Notes: generated from the sequence alone by a model not told the origin. A stretch of 64,000 bases of DNA from Pseudomonas sp. dw_612 (GCF_018449725.1 NZ_JAAVVC010000010.1:1-64000), one strand, 5' to 3'. Shown: positions 43,133 to 52,163, numbered from the stretch's first letter. Made by a program: numbers and translations.

Positions 43133-44009
43133 CCGGACGCTCGCGCAGCAACGCGAGCCAGGCCTGGGCGGCTTTTGACAGGTACGCGCCCTGGCGCCAG
43201 ATAAAGGCAATGTCCCAGCGCAGATACGCCGGTGCGTTCAAGGTCAGACGCACCACGCCTGGCCGCACCAGCCCACGCGCAACCACACTGGGCAGCAGCA
43301 CCACGCCTTGCCCGGCGGCCACCAGCGCCGCGAGAAAGTCCGCCTGGCCGCTGCGCCCGCCTTCTTTGGGCGTAAACCCCAACTGTTGGCAGGCCTGAAG
43401 CAAGCGGTCATTGAGCACGAAGCTGCGCTGATACAGCAGGAAGGGTGTGTCGGCCAATTCCTCCAGACCAATTGCGGTCTTCGTTGCCAGCGGATGATCG
43501 GTCGGTAGCAGTGCGTCCAGCGGTTCATCGCAGAACGGCTGGAATGCGAATTGCGGATCCTTCGGCAGCAAGCTTCCGCCCAGCTCCAGTTCGCCGCTCA
43601 ACACCGCTTGTTCGATGTTCCGGCTGCCGCCCTCGAGCAATTGAACGCTGATGTTCGGGTAGCGCCGCCGGTATTCGGCGAACAACCCGGCAAACAATGC
43701 GTCACTGCCCAATAGCGGCAACCCCAGGCGCAATTCTCCACGGGCCAGTTGGCTCAAATCATCCAGTTCGCTGAGCAATTCGTTGCGCAGGCGCAGCATG
43801 CCTTCGGCCCGTTGCAGGACCACGCTGCCGGCGGCGGTCAGGCGCAACTGCGAACCGAGGCGTTCGAGCAGCGGAGTGCCGAGGCTTTGCTCCAGTTGGG
43901 CGACCTGCTTGCTCACGGCCGATTGGCTGATGTGCAACGTCTTGGCTGCCTGGGTGAAACCACCCTGGTGCATCACTTCGATGAAACTGCGCAGCTGTTT
44001 GAATTCCAT
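43113..44009 (-). CDS. LysR-type regulator divergent from cidAB-like genes (CidR-like)
   Basis: A 298-residue LysR regulator: winged HTH at 1-60 (MEFKQLRSFIEVMHQGGFTQ, HISQSAVSKQVAQLE) and an effector-binding domain at 90-290. LysR regulators adjacent to cidAB/lrgAB genes control those genes in many bacteria. The palindrome ATTCCATTTTGGAAT lies 8 bases upstream of its start. Start at 44009 by family match. Confidence 0.9.
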   Translation of the reverse strand: MEFKQLRSFIEVMHQGGFTQAAKTLHISQSAVSKQVAQLEQSLGTPLLERLGSQLRLTAAGSVVLQRAEGMLRLRNELLSELDDLSQLARGELRLGLPLLGSDALFAGLFAEYRRRYPNISVQLLEGGSRNIEQAVLSGELELGGSLLPKDPQFAFQPFCDEPLDALLPTDHPLATKTAIGLEELADTPFLLYQRSFVLNDRLLQACQQLGFTPKEGGRSGQADFLAALVAAGQGVVLLPSVVARGLVRPGVVRLTLNAPAYLRWDIAFIWRQGAYLSKAAQAWLALLRERPVSPAER

Positions 44010-44016
44010 GGGCTGA

Positions 44017-44031
44017 ATTCCATTTTGGAAT
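44017..44031. promoter_or_regulatory. LysR-type operator ATTCCA-TTT-TGGAAT
   Basis: Perfect 6-base inverted repeat with 3-base centre, matching the T-N11-A layout, in the 96-base divergent gap between the LysR gene and cidA. Confidence 0.65.
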
Positions 44032-44105
44032 GACGTTGAGTCTAACAATTCGCTTCGGGGATAGCAGCCCGCTCCGTAAAATGAGCGCATGTGAGGACCG
44101 AAACC

Positions 44106-44492
44106 ATGAAATCAGCAACCTTTAAATACCTTTCGCGACTGATCGCCGAGCTGGCCGTGCTGCTGGCGATCTACCTGCTCGGCTGCCAATTGGCCGCCTG
44201 GTTTGCCTGGCCGATACCGGGAGGCGTGATCGGTATGGTGTTGTTGCTGCTGGCGTTCGCGTTCGGTTGGGTGAAACCCGCGGCGTTGCAGATGGGCGCC
44301 GGGTTGTTGATGGCCGAGATGCTGTTGTTCTTTATTCCCGCGTTAATGAGCCTGCTCGATTACGGCGGCCTGCTGCGTGACGACGGCTGGCGGATTTTGT
44401 TGGTGATCGGCGTCAGCACGTTGATGGTGATGCTGGTGACGGCGTTTACCGTGGAGCTGGTCGTGCGATTGAGGAGGCCCCATGAAGCTTGA
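44106..44492 (+). CDS. CidA/LrgA family holin-like protein
   Basis: A 128-residue membrane protein with four hydrophobic segments; PIPGGVIGMVLLLLAFAFG is the conserved family motif. CidA/LrgA with CidB/LrgB affect cell lysis, biofilm and pyruvate or murein-related transport. Start at MKSATFK with GAGGA upstream. Overlaps the next gene by 11 bases. Confidence 0.9.
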   Translation: MKSATFKYLSRLIAELAVLLAIYLLGCQLAAWFAWPIPGGVIGMVLLLLAFAFGWVKPAALQMGAGLLMAEMLLFFIPALMSLLDYGGLLRDDGWRILLVIGVSTLMVMLVTAFTVELVVRLRRPHEA

Positions 44493-45168
44493 ACTGATGC
44501 CAATGTTCTGGCTGGCGTTCACGTTGCTCGCCTATTTGTTCAGTCGCTGGATCTACCGGCGCACGGGTCGTTATTTATTGTCGCCGCTGATTCTGGTCCC
44601 GGTTCTGCTACTGGCCCTCGCCGTGCCGCTGCACACCGCGTATGCCGAATATTCGAGCAACACCCATTGGCTGATGCTGGTGCTGGGCCCGGTCACCGTG
44701 GCGTTCGCTGTGCCGATCTGGCAGCAGCGGCAGATGTTGGCGCGGCACTGGTCGGCCTTGCTGCTTGGGATGCTCGCGGGCAGTGCGGCGTCCATCGGCA
44801 GTTCGTTCGGTCTGGCCAAAGCGCTGGCCCTGGACAGCTCGGTGACGATGTCGCTGGTACCTCGTTCTATCACCACACCGTTCGCCATGCCGCTGGCTCA
44901 CGACCTGGGCGGTGTGCCGGAATTGGCCGCGGTATTTGTGATGTTCACCGGGGTATTCGGCGCGATGCTTGGCGGCATTCTGCTCAAGTGGTTGCCGCTG
45001 CGCAGCGCCCTGGCGCGGGGGGCCTTGTTTGGTGTCGGCGCGCACGGCGCAGGGGTCAGTCGAGCCCATGAGGTGGGCGGTGAAGAGGGCTCGGTGGCGG
45101 GGTTGGTCATGGTTCTGACAGGGTTGCTGAATCTGTTCGCGGCACCCTTATTGGCGTCGGTGCTTTGA
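44482..45168 (+). CDS. LrgB/CidB family membrane protein
   Basis: A 228-residue LrgB-family protein with about six helices. GSAASIGSSFGLAKALAL, SLVPRSITTPFAMPLA and GVGAHGAGVSRA are conserved. Partner of the upstream CidA-like protein; the overlap of 11 bases makes coupling likely. Confidence 0.92.
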   Translation: MKLELMPMFWLAFTLLAYLFSRWIYRRTGRYLLSPLILVPVLLLALAVPLHTAYAEYSSNTHWLMLVLGPVTVAFAVPIWQQRQMLARHWSALLLGMLAGSAASIGSSFGLAKALALDSSVTMSLVPRSITTPFAMPLAHDLGGVPELAAVFVMFTGVFGAMLGGILLKWLPLRSALARGALFGVGAHGAGVSRAHEVGGEEGSVAGLVMVLTGLLNLFAAPLLASVL

Positions 45169-45302
45169 CATGGATCCAAGCTCATTCCGTCGCTGACTCG
45201 CTAGGCCATCAAGCTGGCTGCGAATGCAACTACACGAATTCCGGGGGCTGACTAGACTGCTGACACGTGAGCAAAAATAATAAAAACCAGGAGGTTCTTG
45301 CC

Positions 45303-46085
45303 GTGAGTGTCGCCCCCGTCCAATCCCCCCACAGTGTCAAAGACCAGGTCAGTGCCGCCGAGTGGCAGACCCGCGTCGATCTGGCGGCCTGCTATCGCCT
45401 GGTCGCTCTGCATGGCTGGGATGATCTGATCTTTACCCATATTTCCGCCAAGGTGCCGGGCACCGAAGACTTCCTGATCAACCCGTTCGGCCTGATGTTT
45501 CATGAGATCACCGCGTCGAGCCTGGTCAAGGTCGATCAGGCCGGCAACAAGCTGATGGACAGCCCCTACGAGATCAATCCGGCGGGCTACACCATCCACA
45601 GCGCCGTGCATGAAGTGCGTCACGACGTGGTCTGCGTGCTGCATACCCACACCGCCGCAGGGGTGGCGGTTTCGGCGCAGAAGCAGGGCATCTTGCCGAT
45701 CAGCCAGCAGTCGTTGTTTGTGCTGTCCAGCCTGGCTTATCACGCCTACGAAGGCGTTGCGCTGAACCACGAAGAGAAGGCGCGACTGCAAGCCGACCTC
45801 GGTGAAAACAATTTCCTGATGCTGCACAACCACGGTCTGCTGACCTGTGGCGGCACCATCGCCGACACCTTTTTGATGATGTTCACCTTCCAGCGCGCCT
45901 GCGATATCCAGGTGCTCGCACAAAACGGTGGCGCCGAGCTGATCGCCATCGAGCCGCAGATTCTGGCGGGCGCCAAGGCGATGATCGCCGGCGTCACCAA
46001 AAGCGCTCAAGGGATGGGTGGCGCGCTGGCCTGGCCGGCGCTGCTGCGCAAACTCGATAAACAAGACCCGGGTTATAAACTCTGA
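45303..46085 (+). CDS. Class II aldolase/adducin family protein
   Basis: A 260-residue protein of the aldolase II/adducin family. The Zn ligands are in VLHTHTAAG and LMLHNHGLLT. The GTG at 45303 has AGGAGG 8 bases upstream and is preferred; an in-frame GTG at 45267 has no ribosome-binding site. The reaction is unknown, and enzymes of this group act on sugar phosphates or hydroxy-aldehydes. The stop overlaps the next ATG, coupling it to an alpha/beta hydrolase. Confidence 0.85.
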   Translation: MSVAPVQSPHSVKDQVSAAEWQTRVDLAACYRLVALHGWDDLIFTHISAKVPGTEDFLINPFGLMFHEITASSLVKVDQAGNKLMDSPYEINPAGYTIHSAVHEVRHDVVCVLHTHTAAGVAVSAQKQGILPISQQSLFVLSSLAYHAYEGVALNHEEKARLQADLGENNFLMLHNHGLLTCGGTIADTFLMMFTFQRACDIQVLAQNGGAELIAIEPQILAGAKAMIAGVTKSAQGMGGALAWPALLRKLDKQDPGYKL

Positions 46086-46987
46086 TGCCACTCGCCGAGA
46101 TCCCGCTGTGTGTCTGGCGCAAACGCGGCCAGACCTTCGTATTCCGTGGCCAGGCCATCCGCTACTGGACGGCCGGGCAGGGTGAGCCGCTGTTGCTGAT
46201 CCACGGCTTTCCGACCGCCAGTTGGGACTGGCATTACCTGTGGCAGCCGCTCGCGCAGCGTTATCGGGTGATTGCCTGCGACATGCTCGGCTTCGGCGAT
46301 TCGGCCAAACCGGTGAATCACGAGTACAGCCTGCTGGAGCAAGCCGACTTGCAACAGGCCTTGCTCGATCATCTGAACATCGAGCAGCCGGTGCACCTGC
46401 TGGCCCACGATTACGGTGACAGCGTGGCCCAGGAACTGCTGGCCCGGCATCACGAAGCGCGGATTGATATCGCCAGTTGCGTGTTTCTCAATGGTGGCCT
46501 GTTCCCTGAAACCCATCGCCCGCTGCTGACGCAAAAATTGCTGCTCAGCCCCTTGGGCTGGATGATCGGCCGGGCCTTTACCCGCGATGCGCTGGTGAAA
46601 AGTTTCCGGCAGATATTTGGTCCCCAGACCCGGCCCACCGAAAGCGAAATGGATGATTTCTGGAGCCTGATCGACAGCAATCGCGGGCCGCGGATCATGC
46701 ATAAATTGATCGGCTACATTCCGGAGCGGCGAGTCCAGCGCGATCGCTGGGTCAGCGCCATGCAGCGCGGCAACGTGCCGTTGCGGGTGATCGATGGCGA
46801 GGTCGATCCGATTTCCGGGGCGCACATGGTCGAGCGTTATCGGGAGCTGATCCCTGATCCTGACACCGTGCTGCTGCCGGGCATTGGTCACTACCCGCAG
46901 ACTGAAGCGCCGGTGCAGGTGCTCAAGCACTATCTGGAGTTCCGTGATCGGCTGGTAGCAGCGCCGCTCAAACGGGCGTGCTCATGA
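46085..46987 (+). CDS. Alpha/beta hydrolase with Asp nucleophile (MEST-like)
   Basis: A 300-residue alpha/beta fold hydrolase. Oxyanion LLIHGFPTASWDW, nucleophile elbow LLAHDYGDSVAQELL with Asp instead of Ser, and terminal His in GIGHYPQTEAP. Asp at the elbow is found in epoxide hydrolases and haloalkane dehalogenases, and HDYGD is shared with animal MEST proteins. The substrate is unknown. Translationally coupled to the aldolase-like gene. Confidence 0.85.
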   Translation: MPLAEIPLCVWRKRGQTFVFRGQAIRYWTAGQGEPLLLIHGFPTASWDWHYLWQPLAQRYRVIACDMLGFGDSAKPVNHEYSLLEQADLQQALLDHLNIEQPVHLLAHDYGDSVAQELLARHHEARIDIASCVFLNGGLFPETHRPLLTQKLLLSPLGWMIGRAFTRDALVKSFRQIFGPQTRPTESEMDDFWSLIDSNRGPRIMHKLIGYIPERRVQRDRWVSAMQRGNVPLRVIDGEVDPISGAHMVERYRELIPDPDTVLLPGIGHYPQTEAPVQVLKHYLEFRDRLVAAPLKRACS

Positions 46988-47004
46988 CCTTGAACATCCC
47001 AATC

Positions 47005-47100
47005 CCTGTAGGAGCAAAGCTTGCTCGCGATGACGGACTGACATTCAACATCGACGTCGCCTGATAAACCGCCATCGTGAGCAAGCTTTGCTCCTACAGG
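47005..47100. repeat. REP pair, class A variant
   Basis: CCTGTAGGAGCAAAGCTTGC and its inverse GCAAGCTTTGCTCCTACAGG around 56 bases. The 254-base gap 46988-47241 holds this and the SDR promoter. Confidence 0.9.
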
Positions 47101-47241
47101 TTCTGCGATCTTTTTCCCACACTCACCGCATCATCCCCCTGCCTTATCGCACACCATTCAGCCCCCTCGTCTTGATTGTGACCCGCCGCCCCGTGCCTGA
47201 CACTCGAGGTCATCGTCCCTTAGGCCTGCTGGAGTCCCCCC

Positions 47242-48153
47242 ATGAATGAGTCTGTGCGCTTCGAAGATAAAGTCGTGATCATCACCGGCGCTGGCGGCGG
47301 CCTCGGGCGGGCTCATGCGCTGCTGTTCGCCAAGCAGGGCGCGAAAGTGCTGGTCAACGACCTCGGCGGCACGGCTCAAGGTGAAGGTGCCAACGCCTCG
47401 GCAGCGGACCGCGTGGTCGCCGAAATTCGCGAGGCGGGCGGTATCGCCGAGGCCAACCACGACTCCGTCACCGACGGCGACAAACTCGTGCAAAACGCCC
47501 TCGACGTGTTTGGCCGCGTCGATGTCGTGGTCAACAACGCCGGCATCCTGCGGGACAAGACCTTCCACAAAATGGACGACGCCGACTGGGATCTGGTTTA
47601 CCGCGTCCACGTCGAAGGCGCCTACAAAGTCACCCGCGCGGCCTGGCCGCACCTGCGCGAGCAAAGCTACGGCCGCGTGATCTTCACCGCCTCGACCTCC
47701 GGCATCTACGGCAACTTCGGCCAGTCCAACTATGGCATGGCCAAACTCGGCCTCTACGGCCTGACCCGCACCCTGGCCATCGAAGGCCGCAAGAACAACA
47801 TCCTGGTCAACGCCATCGCGCCGACCGGCGGCACCCGCATGACCGAAGGCCTGATCCCGCCGCAAGTGTTCGAACAACTCAAACCGGAACTGGTCAGCCC
47901 ATTGGTGGTGTACCTGGCCAGCGAAAACTGCCAGGAAACCTCAGGGCTGTTTGAAGTCGGCGGCGGCTGGATGGGCAAGGTGCGCTGGGAGCGCAGCCTC
48001 GGCGCCGGGTTTGATCCTCGCGTAGGGTTCTCGCCGGAAGATGTTGCGGCGCACTGGCAGCAGATTTGCGATTTCGAAGGGGCGGCGCATCCGAAGGACA
48101 ACATTGAGGCGTTGAAGGAAATGATGGCGAATTTGCAGAAGTATTCTCTCTGA
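47242..48153 (+). CDS. Short-chain dehydrogenase, MFE-2/17beta-HSD4-like
   Basis: A 303-residue SDR: TGAGGGLGRAHALLFA nucleotide motif, NNAGILRDKTFHKM, and catalytic Y-x3-K in NYGMAKLGLYGL. The length and the LVNDLGGTAQGEG segment match the (3R)-hydroxyacyl-CoA dehydrogenase domain of peroxisomal multifunctional enzyme 2, so a role in fatty acyl-CoA or steroid oxidation is plausible. GGAG 7 bases upstream of the ATG. Confidence 0.9.
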   Translation: MNESVRFEDKVVIITGAGGGLGRAHALLFAKQGAKVLVNDLGGTAQGEGANASAADRVVAEIREAGGIAEANHDSVTDGDKLVQNALDVFGRVDVVVNNAGILRDKTFHKMDDADWDLVYRVHVEGAYKVTRAAWPHLREQSYGRVIFTASTSGIYGNFGQSNYGMAKLGLYGLTRTLAIEGRKNNILVNAIAPTGGTRMTEGLIPPQVFEQLKPELVSPLVVYLASENCQETSGLFEVGGGWMGKVRWERSLGAGFDPRVGFSPEDVAAHWQQICDFEGAAHPKDNIEALKEMMANLQKYSL

Positions 48154-48227
48154 TCACGCTTCACCCGGCAGGCTTGCCTGAGTCTGCCATTCCCGTCAGC
48201 CATCCCTCGCTCACAAACCATCGCCCA

Positions 48228-48256
48228 TAAAAAAGGCCGCTGCAAACGCAGCGGCC
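48228..48256 (-). terminator. Orphan terminator on the minus strand
   Basis: GGCCGCTGC-AAAC-GCAGCGGCC hairpin. The T run (TTTTTTA) is on the minus strand only; the plus strand after the stem has no T run, so it does not serve the plus-strand SDR. Confidence 0.85.
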
Positions 48257-48440
48257 GAAGTAAGACGTAGATCAAGGAGCAATAAATCAACGTCAGTGAA
48301 CACGGTAGCGATGACCTGAAAAACCACTTCAACTCATCTGAAATCTTGCGCAAATGGCCTCAGCCATCGCTGCATCCTTCCCGGCGGTTTTCCGTGAAAG
48401 CCCGGCAAGAATAAGGGGTTGAACCCAAAGGAAAAATAGC
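48228..48440 (-). ncRNA. Putative small RNA or small-protein transcript, minus strand
   Basis: A strong minus-strand terminator (48228-48256) has no minus-strand gene upstream of it within 9 kb, so a local minus-strand transcript is likely. A possible -10 (TATTTT on the minus strand, about 48438-48433) lies 17 bases from TAACAG, giving a transcript near 210 bases. A TTG-started hydrophobic frame (48353 downward) runs through it, but no good start is seen. Size recalls PhrS-like RNAs; identity is unproven. Confidence 0.35.
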
Positions 48441-48454
48441 GATTCCAGACATGC

Positions 48455-48477
48455 ACTGTTACGGGGCATGTAACAGT
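48455..48477. promoter_or_regulatory. Palindrome ACTGTTAC-N7-GTAACAGT
   Basis: Perfect 8-base inverted repeat with 7-base centre, in the 717-base gap 48154-48870. It overlaps the -35 position of the putative minus-strand promoter and is about 390 bases before the DUF1302 gene. Likely an operator; the regulator is unknown. Confidence 0.55.
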
Positions 48478-48504
48478 CCCGGATAAACACGGATCGCCCG
48501 CTTT

Positions 48505-48676
48505 TGTAGCAGCTGCCGAGGTACGAGGCTGCGTTCGGCTGCGAAGCGGTCGTAAAACCTGGGCACGCGGTCTTCCAGAAACACCGCGCCGCCTGATTTC
48601 ACGACTGCTTCGCAGCCGAACGCAGCCTCGTACCTCGGCAGCTGCTACACCGAACGCAGGCTTCGGCAGTTGCTAC
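48505..48676. repeat. Long inverted repeat, class C, plus half copy
   Basis: TGTAGCAGCTGCCGAGGTAC arm with GAGGCTGCGTTCGGCTGCGA, and the exact inverse at 48600-48649. A truncated third arm (CGAACGCAGGCTTCGGCAGT) follows to 48676. The rest of the gap to 48870 shows nothing I can name. Confidence 0.88.
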
Positions 48677-48870
48677 AGAGCGGGCGCCAACCCGGCGTCA
48701 TGCGTTCAGTTGATAACCCGCCATCCAGCCCGTCCATACCCCGCGCAAAACCCCGTCCTGTGCGGGCATTCATCCTTTAGAGGTACAGCGCGAATACCTC
48801 CTTGGTGCGCTTATCGCTCCCCGGTTACGGCAGTAGGGTGGGGCCTTCTGTCACTCACCGGGGAAGACGC

Positions 48871-50664
48871 ATGACAAAAACAACAATGCGCGCCATCTTC
48901 ACGCCGCAGGCGCTTGCCGCTGCGGTGGCCTTGGGTTGCTGCGCCCAGGCGCACGCCGTTGCATTCAATATCGGGGAAATCGAGGGGACGTTCGATTCTT
49001 CGTTGTCCGTCGGCGCGAGCTGGGGCATGCGCGACGCGGACAAGTCGTTGGTCGGCACGGTCAACGGCGGTACGGGCCAGTCTTCGACCGGTGATGACGG
49101 GCGGCTGAACTTCAAGAAGGGCGAAACCTTTTCGAAGATCGTGAAAGGCATCCACGACCTTGAATTGAAATACGGCGACACCGGTGTGTTCGTGCGCGGC
49201 AAGTATTGGTACGACTTCGAACTCAAGGACGAGGACCGCGAGTTCAAACAGATCAGCGACAGCGGCCGTAAAGAAGGCGCCAAGTCTTCCGGGGCACAGA
49301 TCCTCGATGCCTTTATCTATCACAACTATTCCATCGCCGATCTGCCGGGCACTGTGCGTGCCGGCAAGCAGGTAGTGAGCTGGGGCGAAAGTACCTTCAT
49401 CGGCAACTCGATCAACAGCATCAACCCGATCGACGTTTCTGCGTTTCGTCGTCCCGGCGCCGAGATCAAAGAAGGCTTGATCCCGGTGAACATGCTGTTC
49501 GGCTCGCAAGGCCTGACCGATCAACTGACCGTCGAAGGCTTCTATCAGTTGGAATGGGACCAGACCGTTCTCGACAACTGCGGCACTTACTTCGGTGTCG
49601 ATGTGGCGGCCGACGGTTGCAACAACAACTACAGCGTCGGCAGCCCGGCGATTGCACCGTTGGCGCCGCTGGCGGCAGCCTTTGGCCAGCCGATTCAGGT
49701 CACTCGCGAAGGCGTCATCGTGCCTCGTGGCGGCGACCGCGATGCGCGGGATTCGGGGCAGTGGGGCACGGCGTTGCGCTGGCTCGGTGACGATACCGAG
49801 TACGGCCTGTATTTCATGAACTACCACAGCCGCACGCCAACCGTCGGCACGATCACTGCCGGTGCATCGACCCTGGCCAGCCTGCCGGGCATGGTCGGCA
49901 TCGCCAACCAACTGGCACCGGGCAGCGGTTCGGGGCTGGCGCAAAGTGTGATGCTCGGTCGCGGCCAGTATTACCTGGATTACCCGGAAGACATTCGTCT
50001 GTACGGCGCGAGCTTCTCCACCACCTTGCCCACCGGCACCGCGTGGACTGGCGAAATCAGCTACCGGCCCAACGCCCCGGTGCAGGTCAACACCAACGAC
50101 CTGACCCTGGCGTTGCTGAACCCGATTGCCGGTGGCACGGCATCGCCGATCGCCAGCGCACCGGGCGCCGACAACAAAGGTTATCGCCGCAAGGAAGTGA
50201 CCCAGATCCAAAGCACCCTGACCCACTTCTTCGATCAAGTGCTGGGCGCCCAGCGCTTGACCCTGGTCGGCGAAGCAGCGGTGGTGCGCGTGGGTGGCCT
50301 GGAGTCGCGGACCAAGCTGCGTTATGGCCGCGACTCGGTCTATGGCCAGTACGGTTTCGGCGGCGACACCGACGGCTTCGTCACCTCGACCTCCTGGGGC
50401 TACCGCGCCCGGGCGATCCTCGATTACGCCAACGTGATCGGCGGCATCAACCTCAAGCCCAACCTGTCCTGGTCCCATGACGTCAGCGGTTACGGCCCCA
50501 ACGGCCTGTTCAACGAAGGTGCCAAAGCCATCAGTGTCGGGGTCGATGCCGACTACCGCAACACCTATACCGCGAGCCTGAGTTACACCGACTTTTTTGG
50601 CGGGGACTACAACACCCTGACTGACCGCGACTTCCTGGCGCTGAGCTTCGGCGTGAACTTCTGA
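48871..50664 (+). CDS. DUF1302 outer-membrane-associated protein
   Basis: A 597-residue exported protein: signal peptide with cleavage near AQAHA, then a Gly/aromatic-rich region with alternating hydrophobic strands and a terminal aromatic (SFGVNF), as in outer-membrane barrels. DUF1302 proteins occur next to DUF1329 proteins and often near acyl or terpene catabolism; function is not settled. I recall P. putida homologues being linked to fatty-acid or ester use. The start MTKTTMRAIF has GGGGAAG upstream. Operon with the DUF1329 gene 23 bases later. Confidence 0.88.
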   Translation: MTKTTMRAIFTPQALAAAVALGCCAQAHAVAFNIGEIEGTFDSSLSVGASWGMRDADKSLVGTVNGGTGQSSTGDDGRLNFKKGETFSKIVKGIHDLELKYGDTGVFVRGKYWYDFELKDEDREFKQISDSGRKEGAKSSGAQILDAFIYHNYSIADLPGTVRAGKQVVSWGESTFIGNSINSINPIDVSAFRRPGAEIKEGLIPVNMLFGSQGLTDQLTVEGFYQLEWDQTVLDNCGTYFGVDVAADGCNNNYSVGSPAIAPLAPLAAAFGQPIQVTREGVIVPRGGDRDARDSGQWGTALRWLGDDTEYGLYFMNYHSRTPTVGTITAGASTLASLPGMVGIANQLAPGSGSGLAQSVMLGRGQYYLDYPEDIRLYGASFSTTLPTGTAWTGEISYRPNAPVQVNTNDLTLALLNPIAGGTASPIASAPGADNKGYRRKEVTQIQSTLTHFFDQVLGAQRLTLVGEAAVVRVGGLESRTKLRYGRDSVYGQYGFGGDTDGFVTSTSWGYRARAILDYANVIGGINLKPNLSWSHDVSGYGPNGLFNEGAKAISVGVDADYRNTYTASLSYTDFFGGDYNTLTDRDFLALSFGVNF

Positions 50665-50687
50665 TCTGGCTGAGAAGGATGATTTAG

Positions 50688-52055
50688 ATGCGCAAGATGA
50701 TTCTGCAATGCGGCGCCCTGGCCCTGAGCCTGCTGGCCGCCAACGTGATGGCGGCGGTGTCGCCGGATGAAGCGAACAAGCTCGGCACTACTCTCACCCC
50801 ACTGGGCGCGGAGAGGGCCGGCAACGCCGACGGCTCGATCCCGGCCTGGACTGGCGGCATCCCGAAAAATGCCGGCGCGGTGGACAGCAAAGGCTTCCTC
50901 GCCGATCCGTTTGCCAACGAAAAGCCGTTGTTCGTGATCACCCCTGCGACGGTCGACAAGTACAAGGACAAACTCTCGGAAGGTCAGGTGGCGATGTTCA
51001 AGCGCTATCCGGAAACCTACAAGATCCCGGTCTACCCGACCCACCGCACCGTGGCCGTGCCGCCGGAAATCTACGAGTCGGCCAAGCGCAGCGCGCTGAA
51101 CGTGACCAGCATCAACGACGGTAACGGCCTCGCCAACTTCACCGGCAACCGCTACTACGCGTTCCCGATTCCGAAGAATGGCGTCGAGGTGCTGTGGAAC
51201 CACATCACCCGTTATCACGGCGGCAACCTCAAGCGCATCATTACCCAGGTGACCCCGCAGACCAACGGCAGCTACACGCCGATCCGCTTCGAAGAAGAGA
51301 TCGCCGTGCCGCAATTGATGAAAGACCTGGACCCGGAAAAAGCCGCCAACGTGCTGACGTTCTTCAAGCAATCAGTGACCGCGCCGGCGCGTCTGGCCGG
51401 TAACGTGTTGCTGGTCCACGAAACACTGGATCAGGTGAAGGAGCCGCGCCTGGCGTGGATCTACAACGCCGGTCAGCGCCGTGTGCGTCGCGCACCGCAG
51501 GTTGCCTACGATGGGCCGGGTACTGCCGCCGATGGCCTGCGCACCTCCGACAACTTCGACATGTTCTCCGGCGCGCCGGATCGCTACGACTGGAAACTGA
51601 TCGGCAAAAAGGAAATGTACATCCCGTACAACAGCTACAAACTCGACTCGCCGAGCCTCAAGTACGACGACATCATCAAGGCCGGGCACATCAACCAGGA
51701 CCTGACCCGCTATGAACTGCACCGGGTCTGGGAAGTGGTCGGCACGGTCAAGCCGAGCGAGCGGCACATCTACGCCAAACGCCACATGTACATCGACGAA
51801 GACAGCTGGCAAGTGGCGCTGGTGGACCACTATGACGGTCGCGGTCAACTGTGGCGCGTGGCCGAAGGTCACGCCCAGTACTACTACGATCACCAGGCCC
51901 AGGCCTACACCCTCGAAGCGCTCTACGACATCATTGCCGGTCGCTACATTGCCCTGGGCATGAAGAACGAAGAGAAGCACAGCTTCGAATTCGGCTTCGA
52001 AGCCAAGGCTGCGGACTACACGCCATCGGCCCTGCGCGCGGAAGGCGTTCGCTAA
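50688..52055 (+). CDS. DUF1329 exported protein (LolA-like fold)
   Basis: A 455-residue periplasmic or outer-membrane-associated protein with a signal peptide (cleavage near NVMAA). The family mark NADGSIPAWTGGIPKNAG follows, and YDWKLIGKKEMYIPYNSYKL and HYDGRGQLWRVAEGH are further conserved blocks. DUF1329 is related in fold to LolA/LppX lipid-binding domains, which suggests lipid binding or transfer. Paired with the DUF1302 gene. Confidence 0.9.
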   Translation: MRKMILQCGALALSLLAANVMAAVSPDEANKLGTTLTPLGAERAGNADGSIPAWTGGIPKNAGAVDSKGFLADPFANEKPLFVITPATVDKYKDKLSEGQVAMFKRYPETYKIPVYPTHRTVAVPPEIYESAKRSALNVTSINDGNGLANFTGNRYYAFPIPKNGVEVLWNHITRYHGGNLKRIITQVTPQTNGSYTPIRFEEEIAVPQLMKDLDPEKAANVLTFFKQSVTAPARLAGNVLLVHETLDQVKEPRLAWIYNAGQRRVRRAPQVAYDGPGTAADGLRTSDNFDMFSGAPDRYDWKLIGKKEMYIPYNSYKLDSPSLKYDDIIKAGHINQDLTRYELHRVWEVVGTVKPSERHIYAKRHMYIDEDSWQVALVDHYDGRGQLWRVAEGHAQYYYDHQAQAYTLEALYDIIAGRYIALGMKNEEKHSFEFGFEAKAADYTPSALRAEGVR

Positions 52056-52071
52056 GAAAGCACCATAAATC

Positions 52072-52163
52072 CCTGTTGGTGCGGGCTTGCTCGCGAAGGC
52101 GGCTTGTCAGTCGACATCAACGTTGACTGATCCACCGCTTTCGCGAGCAAGCTCGCTCCCACA
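52072..52163. repeat. REPIN, class A (degenerate left arm)
   Basis: Left arm TGTTGGTGCGGGCTTGCTCG differs at two positions; right arm CGAGCAAGCTCGCTCCCACA. Lies in the 231-base gap between DUF1329 and the LuxR regulator. Confidence 0.88.

Noticed and set aside
47754..48353. Minus-strand 199-codon gene antisense to the SDR
   Set aside because: Most of it is shadow of the plus-strand SDR; only the first part outside the SDR is considered, as a possible small RNA or peptide.
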